64,000 nt of DNA from Galerina marginata (GCA_023014335.1 JAECYW010000019.1:1302001-1366000); one strand, 5' to 3'; shown: positions 1 to 10,324, numbered from the stretch's first letter. Notes: generated by a model from the sequence alone, not told the origin. Translations and numbers: made by a program.

Positions 1-624
1 TATGGCTATGTTTCGAAAAGCAAAGACAAGGAGCTTACTGGAAGTTCTTTACCGCCATCGATTCTCCCCCCTGGTGCTCATCCGAGGTTGACGCCTAATC
101 GCTTCCGGATTTGCGAGGCTCTGGGAGACCTTAGCGCATTATGGGGACAACAAATTCCGTTCATCCAACTCGTTCAATCTAAAGTCTTGGTCAAAAATCA
201 AGATGGGACTTACGGAGCTGCGAATGGATATACATTCGGTACGTTTTCATCTCAAAACAAAATACACAAACACCGGATGATTGATATGACGTCCCTTTCT
301 TTAGCTTGGGACAATTGTAGTGACACTCCGGTTCGAGCTCTATTTTCAACTTCATCTGGATATCGTGAATTCTAAGATTTTGTCTCCCATTCAAGTACCT
401 TTACAACATTGGTCGAACGACTGTGGTAACTTTTGATGACACTTACAGCATCGCAAGCAAGACTTTATTTGCGAAGAAGTCCGGCATGGGTGGGTGTTTT
501 ACTTGGTCTCTTGATCAGGTATGTTACCAGCAGGCTTTCATGTTAAATGGCCAAGAGGCTGATTACTTTGAAGGATGACGGTCTGACTTTGCACAATATA
601 ATGCTGCACAACTTGGGTCGATAA
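1..624 (+). CDS. GH18 chitinase, C-terminal part (5' end outside window)
   Basis: The left edge lies inside an open exon (frame 1, to 238). Splicing out 239-304 and 333-396 gives a chitinase-like C-terminus containing GYTFAWDNCSDTPYLYN, then VVTFDDTYSIASK and KKSGMGGCFTWSLDQ. These are the conserved closing segments of fungal GH18 (TIM barrel) chitinases, which hydrolyse chitin for wall remodelling or feeding. A third intron (528-573) leads to a short last exon starting DDGLTLHN and ending at TAA 622-624. The catalytic DxxDxDxE strand would lie upstream and is not visible. The neighbouring GH79 gene is convergent, about 280 bp away. Family call is firm; substrate range cannot be judged from this fragment. 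Confidence 0.85.
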
Positions 625-903
625 AATCACGAGTCTTTATACAATTATCCATCCCATATGTTTTGTGATGTAAAGTCGACAGGCTTTTTGATAGTTCAGA
701 GTTGTGGAAAAGTGTCGACATTTCATAAGGCTCTTTCGTAACATAAAACATTTCGAGTAAGCAGATGTAGCAGGATTGTGAACATAATTTTCTCGGTCGT
801 CAATCCAAGCGATAAAGGATATACAGTGGGTATAACACCAGACGTTTTGAAGGAACTGGGAGGTCGTCAGCATCGATATAGAGCAAGAATCGCCCTTGAC
901 ATA

Positions 904-2938
904 TCATAGGAAAGTAAGCAAGACCGCTTCAGTGGCGTGAACGTCTACTCCTGCAGAAACTCCTAAGGACTGAACTTGAATGGCTCCGCTGGGCCTTCCA
1001 GTGCTGGTTTCGAATGTTTGTCCTCCCCATGTCAAACCCGCCGTAGCATCTGCATGTCTACGTCGTGCGTTGAAGTCAAACAGAGGAAGGGTTTTCTAAA
1101 AAGTGGGTAGCTTACGGAATTGAAAGCCTTTTAACTGTCATAGTCGTTGGCGCTCCAGTTCCGGTAAAAGCTAAGTCGACATGAATGCTGGTTCGCGGAG
1201 TGGTGTCTGTCGAGAAAAAGGCCTGGGAGTTGATCAGGAGTACCCGGGCCAATTTGTTTCCGTCGAAGAATGCGTATCCGGACAAGCGCGTGTTGGCGAT
1301 GGTTAATTCGACCGCGCGTGTGCTACCTTTGTTCCCGATGGCCTCTGCAGCAACAATGGCCCCGTAGTATTGAGGTTGGACGTGCGGAGGAAGGGGCGTG
1401 GCAAGAGGCGTGGCATCCAATGGCGACCGAGTGAGCGTGGCAGGTTGGATCTTCCGAGAATAAACAGTAAGAGAAAGGCCAAAAGTTACGATATCTTGAC
1501 TCTTACCAAGCTGTACTTGTACCCGATCCCTTCATGGAAGAATACCCGAGAGATTCCGATTTGTGGGCTGAGACCACAGGGTCAACTACCAATTATCTAG
1601 GGGATCAAATAAACTGCACATACGCAAATAGGGCATAGTCTAGCGTCCACAGAGCAGCTCCTCCTGTGTTACTGACACCAGGTGCTCCCTGCCAAGATGT
1701 ACAGTATCAGTCGTCTGTTTAAGAGTGGAGAATTCTATATCTTACATGGCATGAATAACTGTTGGTCTCGCCGAGGACATACTCAAGACCCTTTGCATGC
1801 GTCGCAGTAATATCCGGGATGAACCCAGTTAGATTGCTTCGAATAGTGCTCTTGGTCATCAGATCTTGCAATAGACCACCATTTCCGGAACAGAAGGAGC
1901 CACTGTAGCGATGTTGAGATATACTGAATGTGAGGTCATTGGTTAAGTATCAGATAAAATAGAATGGGCTGATTCGCTTACGTGGCGATTAGAGCACCAG
2001 GGGTGGACGAAAGTATGCCCTCACTGAAGATAGCTTGAGGCGAAAACCCTGTAGTCTTTCCTGAAGAACCAAGAAATGCGCCACCCCAGAATTTTGTAGT
2101 AGAAGCCGAGGATAGGCGGGCAGTGGCCGTTATATTAGTCGCGTAAGCGATCCATCTTGAGTATGGCACTTCAGTTGATTCCAACTTCAATGAGAAAATA
2201 AGAAACGCACTCTTTGGTGTACTGTGTCGACGAATAACCGCTTGTTCTGTGGCCATTGCCACTGTACAGATCGGCTTCATTACCAATTTCGATGGCTTCG
2301 AGCGTGATACCAGCAGCCTTGAAAGGTGCAGAAGAGAAGGCTTTCTGAATCGACTGTATTTCGAGAAATCCGGCCGTCACGTTGTTCTGACCGAAATTCA
2401 AGCCCCAAATGACGTGAGTATCTGGTGCATGAGAAAAGACGACATCAGAAATGTTCTGGAGTGAGAAGAAACTTGGCAATTACTTGGAGGGAGGAACTGC
2501 GCAGCTTGGAAATATCCGTCGCCAACGACAACACTCGAGGCTTCGGGAAACGGTGTGGTGGGATTTGGAGCTGGGAAGACGGCCTCAGAGAACTACATGC
2601 TCCGATGAGAATAACATTTTAGTGCAGTGAAGAAAACATGCCTGAACGTTCCGGTCAAAATTTGTACGGTCCTCGCTGTCAGCTCCGATTCTTAGACTAG
2701 GCGGTTTACCTGTCAGCAATCTCAGGTTGTCCAGAGTGTTGAAGAAAAATTGATTCCGTGAGGTTGTTCCGGCGTAGTCTGTCCAACGGTCTTGTTCAAG
2801 GGAAAGTGACACCAAAGAAGGCGAGAGTGTCGGAGCTGTTGAGGGGGCAGCCAGGGGGACGGAGACGCTAATGGATAAAGCGCGCGTCACAAAGACAGAC
2901 AGAAAAATGAGTTGCTGCAAAAATGAGAAAGCCGACAT
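904..2938 (-). CDS. GH79 beta-glucuronidase-like glycoside hydrolase
   Basis: Minus-strand multi-exon gene. ATG at 2936-2938 begins a hydrophobic signal peptide (FLQQLIFLSVFVTRALS). The body reads as GH79: an N-terminal segment ending TGKPPSLRIGADSEDRT, then VIWGLNFGQNNVTAG, then EAIEIGNEADLYSG, whose NE glutamate is the expected acid/base. Near 1770, EYVLGETNSY holds the expected nucleophile Glu. The C-terminal beta-sandwich (YYGAIVAAEAIG at about 1350, AYAFF/LARVLLIN at about 1250) matches the GH79 C-terminal domain. The frame closes at TGA 904-906 after VDVHATEAVL. Such enzymes remove glucuronate or 4-O-methylglucuronate from proteoglycans, arabinogalactan or xylan fragments outside the cell. 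Both catalytic residues are present, so it is probably active. Exact substrate unknown; exon borders were read by eye. Confidence 0.85.
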
Positions 2939-2973
2939 TTTAGCGCGATGGGATGGACCTACAGCACAACACG

Positions 2974-2981
2974 TTTATATA
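2974..2981 (-). promoter_or_regulatory. TATA box of the GH79 gene
   Basis: On the minus strand the sequence TATATAAA sits 36 bp upstream of the GH79 start codon. Spacing implies a very short 5' UTR, as in many secreted-enzyme genes of basidiomycetes. Confidence 0.5.
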
Positions 2982-3790
2982 GTTTTCTTTCAACATAAAG
3001 TTCACATTTATCTAGAGAGCCTCATGATCACGACAGTGAGTGACATAGTCCTTTGACGGCCCCGCTCGTTATTTTAGAAGTAAGTGAGATCCAACACAAG
3101 TCTTCTGGAGTAAAACCTCCGGGACGAGACAGGAAGATCAAGCATGTCTTCGAGCTCTCAAGCAGACCTCCTGACAGCCTCTTGTGTTATAGTTTCCTCA
3201 GAATGGAAATCAAATACGCAGGAATTGCAAGCGTTGCAATACAAGGACCGAAACGAAGAGTGTGCATCGTGTAGGAAGTTGAACTGACGCGTATCGCATC
3301 AGATGATCTGGGAAGCTTGAAAGAAAAGTGGGCCAATATTTGATCAATCGGTGTGCACTGTAGAACAAACTATTTTCTTAATGCCCAGCCTGGTGTGCCA
3401 CAGAGGTCAAGAGGCGGAGAGACATGATCGGGCTCGTCGTTGAAATAGACCAGAACTGCACAATAACAACTTGTAATGGACGGGAAGTCAGAGGAAGGAA
3501 AAAAAGAGATTCACTCAATTCACTCAAAGCCTTGCTGGCAAATGTCAAAACATTCCCACAACTCGTCCGGCGTCCGGAGCAACCTCGGCATCTCTTGAGT
3601 GGAGGGAAAGCAAGCGAGTTAGGAGCCGTTCCAGCAGACCTGGTGGCATCGTCGGTAACTACGGAATCCGACCCACTGTCGACGTCTCTTCTTTCGGCGG
3701 CTACATTTTCTCTTCACAGGTTAGTTGTCAGTATTTTTAGTGCAATTCGGAGGCCCAACCTTCCTTTACAGATTTTACACCACTAGTACG
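2982..3790. other. Intergenic: GH79 promoter and 3' side of the DUF6534 gene
   Basis: No recognised gene. An open plus-strand frame at 3424-3786 and an open minus-strand frame over the same bases (Ser/Asp-rich, about 3420-3720) both look weakly protein-like. The minus-strand one could be a further 3' exon of the DUF6534 gene. Neither has recognisable homology. Confidence 0.4.
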
Positions 3791-5995
3791 CTACAGCGGT
3801 TGATACACTAAATCTCGTAGGATATTCTCTATACAAATAAGTGTGGCAAATTGTTCTGACTCCATGTTATACAGTGTAACCTCGTGATTGCATGCTCCCT
3901 TCTTTGCGACCTGGCAGACAAAAAAGAAAGACATCAGCATGGAAACCAGAGAGCAACCTTGGTTGAGGAATAATTCACCGCGTATACTACAATCGCACTC
4001 GGAGTATTTTGTTTCTTCTCCAGGGGAAAAAGGATTCGATCCGATGAGGGACATATTTTGTGACATTTGATCCGGCTCGACGAAGAAAACACCGGAGGGA
4101 AGTTTAAGCTCCATTGTTTCGTTCAGCTTTTCGCGAAGATTATGGCGAGCGTTGAACCTGAGGAATTCCGTTGTCAGAACTTCAGAAATGTAAGGGAGTA
4201 AGCCACTAGCACGTACATGGCCAGAACGGAGTTCGCGTAGACTGAATTGAGATCCTTAGTGAATATCATTGGAACACATGAAAGAAATAACTGACGTCGA
4301 GTGACAGAGAATTCCATGCCCAAGTACAGGAGGGTGTCTGGCTGGACAACATACTATGCGGGCCGTTAGAAACGTTGACAAATGAATATCTCAAAATTGT
4401 GAAAGGCATACCAGGATGATACATAAAATGGCAGCAAAACTGGAAGACAAAGATTAGACCCCTTCGGTCAATAGAAGAAGGCCATACCTTGTCAGGAGGC
4501 CTGATCCAATGAAATATTGAATAAGACTCTCGAGTACTGTTTCGCTCCTAAAGTGGATCAAAGAGTTGGTCCTAAGTTAAGAGCAACAGTCGTGGTAGTG
4601 TTGTACCAATCATACCTCTCAGTCCCAGCACTGCTCTTATGTAAAATTATGCACATCGCAGCGGCAATTGCACAATCCACGAGAGCCGTTGCCCCAAAGC
4701 CGAGGTACACAACATACTGGGAATTGATTAAGCCGAAAAACTAACAGAAACTCACGGAAAACATACCTCAAATCCTGACGAAAAGCTGAGGATAACTTCG
4801 ATCCTTTGCCTGGCAAAATGTGAGCTAGTTTCAGCTATAACGTGAAAACGCATACAATTGGCTGAAGAAAACTGGAACGTCCATAGCCTTCAGTATTCCG
4901 CAGAAATGGCGTGGAAGCAGCACTTACTAATGCCAACGGCTGAGAGAAAAAACCCGAGAGAAGTCAGAACCTATTTTCCATTGGATGAACCAAATAGACA
5001 TACCGAGGGCAAAAAGTGATATAAAGATAACAAAAAACTGATCATCAAGCGGTCTGAGTAAGTCCTTCGGACGCACTGCAAGCCCATGGGCTAAAAGCAT
5101 ACCTGAACGGCATGGGCAAAGCGGCGAGCCAATAACATGTTGCCGGAAACTACACGCCCACCAAACCGTTAATTTTGCGAATTCACAGAAGAACACAGAC
5201 AGCGACATACGTTTCCAGATTTGGAAGAGATAGAAGCTGGAAGAATGGATTGCCCATTCAGCTTCAGTCGCGATTCGTGATTTGCAGTGAACAGAGACTC
5301 ACCCTTGAACAAACACTATCAAAATCACCTATCCATTGACTGTTCAGAATCTAGACGAATCATCAGGTTGGAGAGATAGTGGAGCACACCTGAACCGAGC
5401 CCAGTGCCTTTAATTCGTGGATGATGTTGGTCAGGGAAAGGTGGTACGAGTATCATTCTGAAGAATACCTTAAGACTCCTGCACAGTAGTTGTTAAATAA
5501 GATAAAAATCGGGAGAATGCTCATCGCAGACATACCATAAAACATTCGGACCTGCAGCAGTGTATCCGAGTAGTTGGAGGATGAGGTTGTAAACCAAATA
5601 CATCGAAAACACAAGATGGAAGGTGTCTAATGAGCTGTCCAAGGACTGAGATTAAGATTGGAAGCTTGGCCACCGCGACTAGTGGCTTACCAGACGAGGG
5701 CAATCTAACGCCACAGATGTTAACTTCCGCAATGGTTGGTCATGGAAAAGAGACATACAACAGATTTGCGTGTTATTGACTCATTGGCACTAGTAGTGTA
5801 GTACTGATACGCTTGTCTGATAGTGATACCATATAAACTTCCGGGAGGTATTAGCGACAAGGTGGACGGAACACGAAGACGGAAGACGAACATGGCTCCG
5901 GCTGAAAATCCGAAAAATGCAGCACCAAGCGTTGCATGCAGGTCCGTCATGGAAGGACTAGGATGACCAGCTGTAGTCGAAGTAGTTGAGTTCAT
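3791..5995 (-). CDS. DUF6534 multi-pass membrane protein
   Basis: Intron-dense minus-strand gene typical of the large basidiomycete DUF6534 family, predicted seven-helix proteins of unknown function. ATG at 5993-5995 opens exon 1 (LHATLGAAFFGFSAGA). It splices to ILYGITIRQAYQYY, then LDTFHLVFSMYLVYNLILQ, then GFGATALVDCAIAAAMCIIL. After that come LESLIQYFIGSGLLT, FAAILCIIL, PDTLLYLGMEF and VYANSVLAM followed by LNARHNLRE. This is the normal family order, ending in the conserved LNAR loop and a soluble tail. The segment around 5300-5470 could not be spliced convincingly. The stop at 3791 assumes no later exon. The young LTR element 6334-10319 lies about 340 bp upstream, in the promoter region. 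Confidence 0.75.
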
Positions 5996-6328
5996 ATTCC
6001 TGCCGATTACAGCCTAAAGCTGAGGTGGAGCAAGGAAAGTGGTCGTTAATGGGCAAGGGTTGTGAGTGCGGAAAGGAACAATGAGGAGAATGCCCATCTG
6101 TCAGGCGATGTCATATTATAGACCCCAGGGTCGTTCGGAGTAAGGGAAAAAGGAAGGAGGTGAGGCATTGATGGCCGTTCCTAGATAAGATTAAGATCAA
6201 TTGTGCACTGCCACTGCTACGCGAGGTCCATCCCGCACTGACATATTCTGACAACTCACGAATATCTTCTTCATAGGTTGAGACCTCTTCAACGACATAC
6301 GCAATTACTATCTCAATTTTTGAAACTT
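5996..6328. other. DUF6534 upstream region split by the retrotransposon
   Basis: About 330 bp between the DUF6534 start codon and the LTR insertion point. A minus-strand open frame (6111-6333) runs into the LTR but has an in-frame stop just beyond the insertion point when the flanks are rejoined. No disrupted coding gene is supported; this looks like promoter DNA. Confidence 0.4.
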
Positions 6329-6333
6329 GGATG
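6329..6333. repeat. Target-site duplication GGATG, left copy
   Basis: Five bases directly before the 5' LTR. The same five follow the 3' LTR at 10320-10324, the usual 5-bp duplication made by an LTR-element integrase. Confidence 0.85.
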
Positions 6334-6645
6334 TGTTGGAATAAATTGGGCAAACCCGGATCCGAGCTGCGCGCTTATTCAGGGTTAGCGCCGCCACTAC
6401 TTTCCGTGCTGTACGTCCCGTCTACTTTACTTTACTTCATGCACATAGATTCCCTTTGTTCTGTCTCGATCCCCTCGCTATCCCGCTCGGTATCGTCGAT
6501 CCACCATCCATATTATTATCTTAGCTACTTACAGTTAACTACGGACTGACTAGCTACAATGTATATAAACCTACGTACACTTTCAATATCATTAGTCCAT
6601 TATTAGTCCGTTATCCGTTCGTCACCCGCCTATCTACGTTCAATA
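6334..6645 (+). repeat. 5' LTR (312 bp)
   Basis: Matches 10008-10319 base for base as far as I can read (offset 3674). Starts TGTTGGAATAAAT and ends CGTTCAATA. Carries a TATATAAA box at 6562-6569, which would start transcription near 6590-6600. Confidence 0.92.
6562..6569 (+). promoter_or_regulatory. TATA box in the 5' LTR
   Basis: TATATAAA in the distal third of the LTR, about 160 bp before the element's start codon; the same motif occurs at 10236-10243 in the 3' LTR, where it could drive transcription outward toward 10320 and beyond. Confidence 0.55.
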
Positions 6646-6657
6646 GGTTATGGGCCC
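6646..6657 (+). other. Primer binding site, tRNA-iMet half-molecule type
   Basis: GGTTATGGGCCC begins at the first base after the LTR. It is complementary, with one G-U-compatible difference, to the anticodon-stem sequence GGGCUCAUAACC of initiator tRNA-Met. Drosophila copia primes from the same internal part of this tRNA. Confidence 0.65.
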
Positions 6658-6730
6658 CGAACCCCGTATCTAACCTCAAAACTCTTACTCGAAAATTCTT
6701 TCCTATTCCTACCGATCACTACTGTCAGCA

Positions 6731-9700
6731 ATGTCTACCTTTAAACTCGGAGATGACTTCATGCGCATTCCGAAGCTGAGCGATGACGGCAACAACTGGG
6801 TGGTCTACAAATTGAAGTTCCTATGGTCTGTTGATGCTCGCGGCTACCTCGAACATGTGGACGGCACGGCCGAAGCTCCTAAGGACCCCGTTAAACGGAC
6901 GGGCACCAAGGAGGTTCCACAGAAGCTAACAGACGACGAGAAGGTACTGGAGACCGACTGGAAGAAGGTCTTGAAGATCTGGAAACAAGGGGAGGCTATC
7001 GTTAAACAGCAAATCGCGGCGACAATTTCGGACTCACTTTTTATGAAGATTTGCGGCAAGGCAACTGCGCGCGAAATCTGGGAAGCCCTCGCGGGGGACT
7101 TCGAGAAAAGGTCACGTATGGTTTCCGTGGACCTTCGGCGCAGGCTTCAGTCAGAGCAGTGCACCGAGAAAGGCGACGTGCGAGCTCACTTTGCGGTGCT
7201 GCGCACGATGCGCGAAAACCTGGCGGCGATGGGCCAATCACCTTCTGACGATGACTTCTACTCCATCATACTCGGCTCGCTACCACCATCTTATGACCCC
7301 CACATCTCGGCCATTAGCGCAACGTCCAGCGTGCTTGGCAAAACCTTATCCCCCGACGAGTTGATGCGCGCCGTGACGGACGAATTCGATCGTCGTGTCG
7401 TAAACGGTAAAGGCCCGAAGGAGGAGAACGACGCGTTCTACTCCAACGACTCAGCGAAGGGACGGAGAAACGGAGGAGGTTCGAAGAGGGACGCCGAATG
7501 CTTCAACTGCGGCAAGCGCGGCCACTTTGCGGCTGATTGCTGGGCTGAAGGCGGAGGCAAGGAGGGGCAGGGACCGAGAGGAAGAGGGAGGGCGAAGGGA
7601 AGTTCGAAGGAGGCTGCGGCAGCGATAGCCAAAGCCAGGGACGAGGAGGAGGAAGAGGCAGCGTGGTTCGCGTTGACAGCGTTTGACAGCTGCTCGCAGG
7701 ACGTGGGTGATGTTTCTCATAGCACCGTTACCCTATCGGATGACGACTTCGCGGATCTGATGTCCGACGACTCAGACGGCGACTGCGAGATGTTAGGAGC
7801 GGACGAGACTTCGGATGAGGAGAGCGGTTGCGAGAGTGAGGGGGAGAGGGAAAGTGATGATGGGAGTGACGACGAGGAGGACATGTCGATGCCAAGGCTA
7901 GTGGATCCGTCAGATTCGGATGACAGCGAGGACGACAAGGAAGGACCTACTTCAAAATTCACCCCAGGCTACGCTGCCCTCAACCTGCCTGCACCAAACA
8001 CCATCTTATCCGACTCAGGTGCTCCGAGACCCTATTTCCGACCGCATTCCCTTCCTATTACCTTCGACGAGCTTGTCGAAATCGAATTCCAAGCCGCAGG
8101 CCGCATTTTCCGAGGATCCGGACAGAATGGGCAGGAGGTCAGCATAGCGCCGCAGAGTGCAAATGGGCTGGACCGAATTGAGCATGAGCCGGGAAAGGCA
8201 AATGCAGAGGTGGAGGGACTTACCGTGGGTTCGTCGGACCGCCGAACAAGGCAGGATGAGCCTCAAGTTGCTTGGGAAGTCGAGATGGAATCAGGAACAG
8301 ACGCGCGATTGTATTCGGCGCTGTATGATTACCCTGTCATCGACGAGCCCTGGGCGGGTTGCATCTCTTCGGTTGCGGAGCCTTTGGAGGCAGATCCGGA
8401 CTGGACTGGAGTGCATGAATGGGCGAGGAACGTATGGGAGGACGAGAGTGGAAAGGACTTGAGGGAAGAGAGAGGCAGTATTTGTGGAGGGGAAGGAATG
8501 GAGACCAAAGTTGACGATGAATCCAAAGGCGACTATACCGACTGGCCAGGAAAGACCAAGATCGAAGGGTGCGCCGACTACGAGAAGGAAAGTTCGTCAG
8601 CTAGTCTCGAGGGGAAGATTGGGAAAGGATTTGGCGAGACGTGCGCCGACGAACCTGTTATAATCCCTACTCCCTGTACTTCACCAATCCCACCAGACGA
8701 CGTGCCTGCTCAATCCACAGCCCCACCTGTCACCGAGATATCCCATGCACCACCCAACGAGCCACCTTACGACGTCGAAATCAAGCCCGATTGCGAGCGC
8801 GAGCCAGCGCCAGGCAAACGAGAGCACGACGCGACTGCGGAGGACGTCGACGAGGCCCAGACGGCAGGTCTTGAGGGGAAGAAACCCCCGGACTGCGCGA
8901 TAGCGGCAAACTTCGTTGGCGCAGATATTTTGACGGTCGGATTACGCGAGACCAGGGTGTTGGAACCCGGAGACGCTGATTACGCGAGGTGCCCTGCAGG
9001 CTGGCAGAGGCAGGAGGATTCTATCGAGGCCGCTCCCCTGGATGATCCAGGAGAGGGAGACGAGGGACAGTTAGCGGAGGGTGATGACCTTCAGGGGAAG
9101 CACGACGCCGTCGAAGAAAAGGAGCGCGGAGCAGCGCAGTTGGAGGCTGAAGGAGCACGAGCTCACGGCAACGGTAGTCTTGACCGTTCCACGTCGCAAG
9201 CTTCAATTCGAGCTGTTGGAAACTTCGAAATGGGTCAGCTGTATACGCGCGCCGCATTTCAAAACATTCTACGCACCTTTCACGATCCTATTCCGTTGGA
9301 AACACCTCCAGGGATCTTCATCCCACCCGGACACATTGGGAATATTTTCCTTGTTCGAATTTTGACGTTTGGGTTGAAGGACTCGGGCCAGTCGATGCTC
9401 GAGAGGCCGATAGAGGAAGTGGCAGGAAATATGGGCTTAGAGAGATGGGAGGAGAGAGCTGGTATGGTATCTCGACGACGCGGAGACTTGCTCGTCGTCG
9501 TGGTTCACTTGAGGGATTATTCCATGTTGGGAATCCCACAGCCACTGATCGGACATTTGACAGCCGCGATCACTTGGCACCCCGGACCGTCGGTTATTGC
9601 AAGCACCCGGATCCAACTTCCACTCCTCGCTCCATATTTTCCTCTCATCGCACTTCGGGATCCCTCATTCACAACTTTGCCACCGGAGATCTACACGCGC

Positions 9701-10000
9701 CTTCGACACACAGACTTCATTTATCAAGTAACTTTCGAAAACCTCACGATTTACATCTTTACGGACACTTGGTCCGACCCCACTCGATTCCCCGACTCTC
9801 ATTGCTATTCTATACTCACGAAAAATCGACGCGAACGCGAACGCAACAAGAAAACTGACATCAAGTTTTATTTCACTCTTTGGATCGTCGAAAACGGATC
9901 CTGGCGACTTATGGACGACACCGCGACGGACGCCGAGAAAATCATTCCGTCCCCCAAGCTCAAACGCATCGCGAGCGCACTCGGATCGTTGTTGGTTTGA
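6731..10000 (+). CDS. Retrotransposon Gag with protease remnant and large unidentified C-terminal region (1089 aa)
   Basis: Single uninterrupted frame, ATG 6731, TGA 9998-10000. Residues about 1-225 are a copia-type Gag (UBN2-like), with WVVYKLKFLWSVDARGYL, ATAREIWEAL and LGSLPPSYDP. A CCHC zinc knuckle follows at 257-270 (CFNCGKRGHFAADC). Residues 305-410 are strongly acidic. NTILSDSGAPRPY at about 423-435 resembles the DSGA active site of a copia protease, followed by a weakly similar stretch, so a protease relic is likely. Residues about 470-840 are low-complexity, acidic and Pro-rich. Residues about 840-1089 (QLYTRAAFQNILRTFHDPIP through FYFTLWIVENGSWRLMDD) look globular but match no family I know. 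Integrase, RT and RNase H are absent. The frame is fully open, arguing for selection or very recent origin. Confidence 0.85.
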   Translation: MSTFKLGDDFMRIPKLSDDGNNWVVYKLKFLWSVDARGYLEHVDGTAEAPKDPVKRTGTKEVPQKLTDDEKVLETDWKKVLKIWKQGEAIVKQQIAATISDSLFMKICGKATAREIWEALAGDFEKRSRMVSVDLRRRLQSEQCTEKGDVRAHFAVLRTMRENLAAMGQSPSDDDFYSIILGSLPPSYDPHISAISATSSVLGKTLSPDELMRAVTDEFDRRVVNGKGPKEENDAFYSNDSAKGRRNGGGSKRDAECFNCGKRGHFAADCWAEGGGKEGQGPRGRGRAKGSSKEAAAAIAKARDEEEEEAAWFALTAFDSCSQDVGDVSHSTVTLSDDDFADLMSDDSDGDCEMLGADETSDEESGCESEGERESDDGSDDEEDMSMPRLVDPSDSDDSEDDKEGPTSKFTPGYAALNLPAPNTILSDSGAPRPYFRPHSLPITFDELVEIEFQAAGRIFRGSGQNGQEVSIAPQSANGLDRIEHEPGKANAEVEGLTVGSSDRRTRQDEPQVAWEVEMESGTDARLYSALYDYPVIDEPWAGCISSVAEPLEADPDWTGVHEWARNVWEDESGKDLREERGSICGGEGMETKVDDESKGDYTDWPGKTKIEGCADYEKESSSASLEGKIGKGFGETCADEPVIIPTPCTSPIPPDDVPAQSTAPPVTEISHAPPNEPPYDVEIKPDCEREPAPGKREHDATAEDVDEAQTAGLEGKKPPDCAIAANFVGADILTVGLRETRVLEPGDADYARCPAGWQRQEDSIEAAPLDDPGEGDEGQLAEGDDLQGKHDAVEEKERGAAQLEAEGARAHGNGSLDRSTSQASIRAVGNFEMGQLYTRAAFQNILRTFHDPIPLETPPGIFIPPGHIGNIFLVRILTFGLKDSGQSMLERPIEEVAGNMGLERWEERAGMVSRRRGDLLVVVVHLRDYSMLGIPQPLIGHLTAAITWHPGPSVIASTRIQLPLLAPYFPLIALRDPSFTTLPPEIYTRLRHTDFIYQVTFENLTIYIFTDTWSDPTRFPDSHCYSILTKNRRERERNKKTDIKFYFTLWIVENGSWRLMDDTATDAEKIIPSPKLKRIASALGSLLV

Positions 10001-10007
10001 GGGGAAG
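9999..10007 (+). other. Polypurine tract
   Basis: GAGGGGAAG immediately before the 3' LTR, overlapping the last bases of the ORF stop codon; the expected plus-strand DNA primer site. Confidence 0.7.
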
Positions 10008-10319
10008 TGTTGGAATAAATTGGGCAAACCCGGATCCGAGCTGCGCGCTTATTCAGGGTTAGCGCCGCCACTACTTTCCGTGCTGTACGTCCCGTCTACT
10101 TTACTTTACTTCATGCACATAGATTCCCTTTGTTCTGTCTCGATCCCCTCGCTATCCCGCTCGGTATCGTCGATCCACCATCCATATTATTATCTTAGCT
10201 ACTTACAGTTAACTACGGACTGACTAGCTACAATGTATATAAACCTACGTACACTTTCAATATCATTAGTCCATTATTAGTCCGTTATCCGTTCGTCACC
10301 CGCCTATCTACGTTCAATA
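10008..10319 (+). repeat. 3' LTR (312 bp)
   Basis: Apparently identical copy of 6334-6645. Followed directly by the second GGATG. Confidence 0.92.
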
Positions 10320-10324
10320 GGATG
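10320..10324. repeat. Target-site duplication GGATG, right copy
   Basis: Pairs with 6329-6333. Confidence 0.85.

Larger units (their letters stand above)
6334..10319 (+). mobile_element. Non-autonomous Ty1/copia-type LTR retrotransposon, Gag-only
   Basis: A 3986-bp element bounded by two 312-bp direct repeats in which I see no mismatch, flanked by a GGATG duplication. Inside, in order: a primer binding site directly after the 5' LTR, one 1089-codon ORF (6731-10000), and a purine run abutting the 3' LTR. LTR ends are TGTTG...CAATA, an imperfect inverted repeat with the same last bases in both copies. The ORF begins as copia-type Gag, but no integrase zinc finger, DDE core, reverse transcriptase (no YVDD) or RNase H was found in any frame. 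The element therefore must borrow polymerase and integrase from a relative. LTR identity implies recent movement. It is inserted in the upstream region of the DUF6534 gene, between it and the MFS gene. Confidence 0.9.

Noticed and set aside
6111..6353. Minus-strand frame running across the 5' LTR boundary, suggesting a gene cut by the retrotransposon
   Set aside because: When the element and one GGATG copy are removed, the rejoined frame meets a stop immediately beyond the site, so no disrupted gene is shown.
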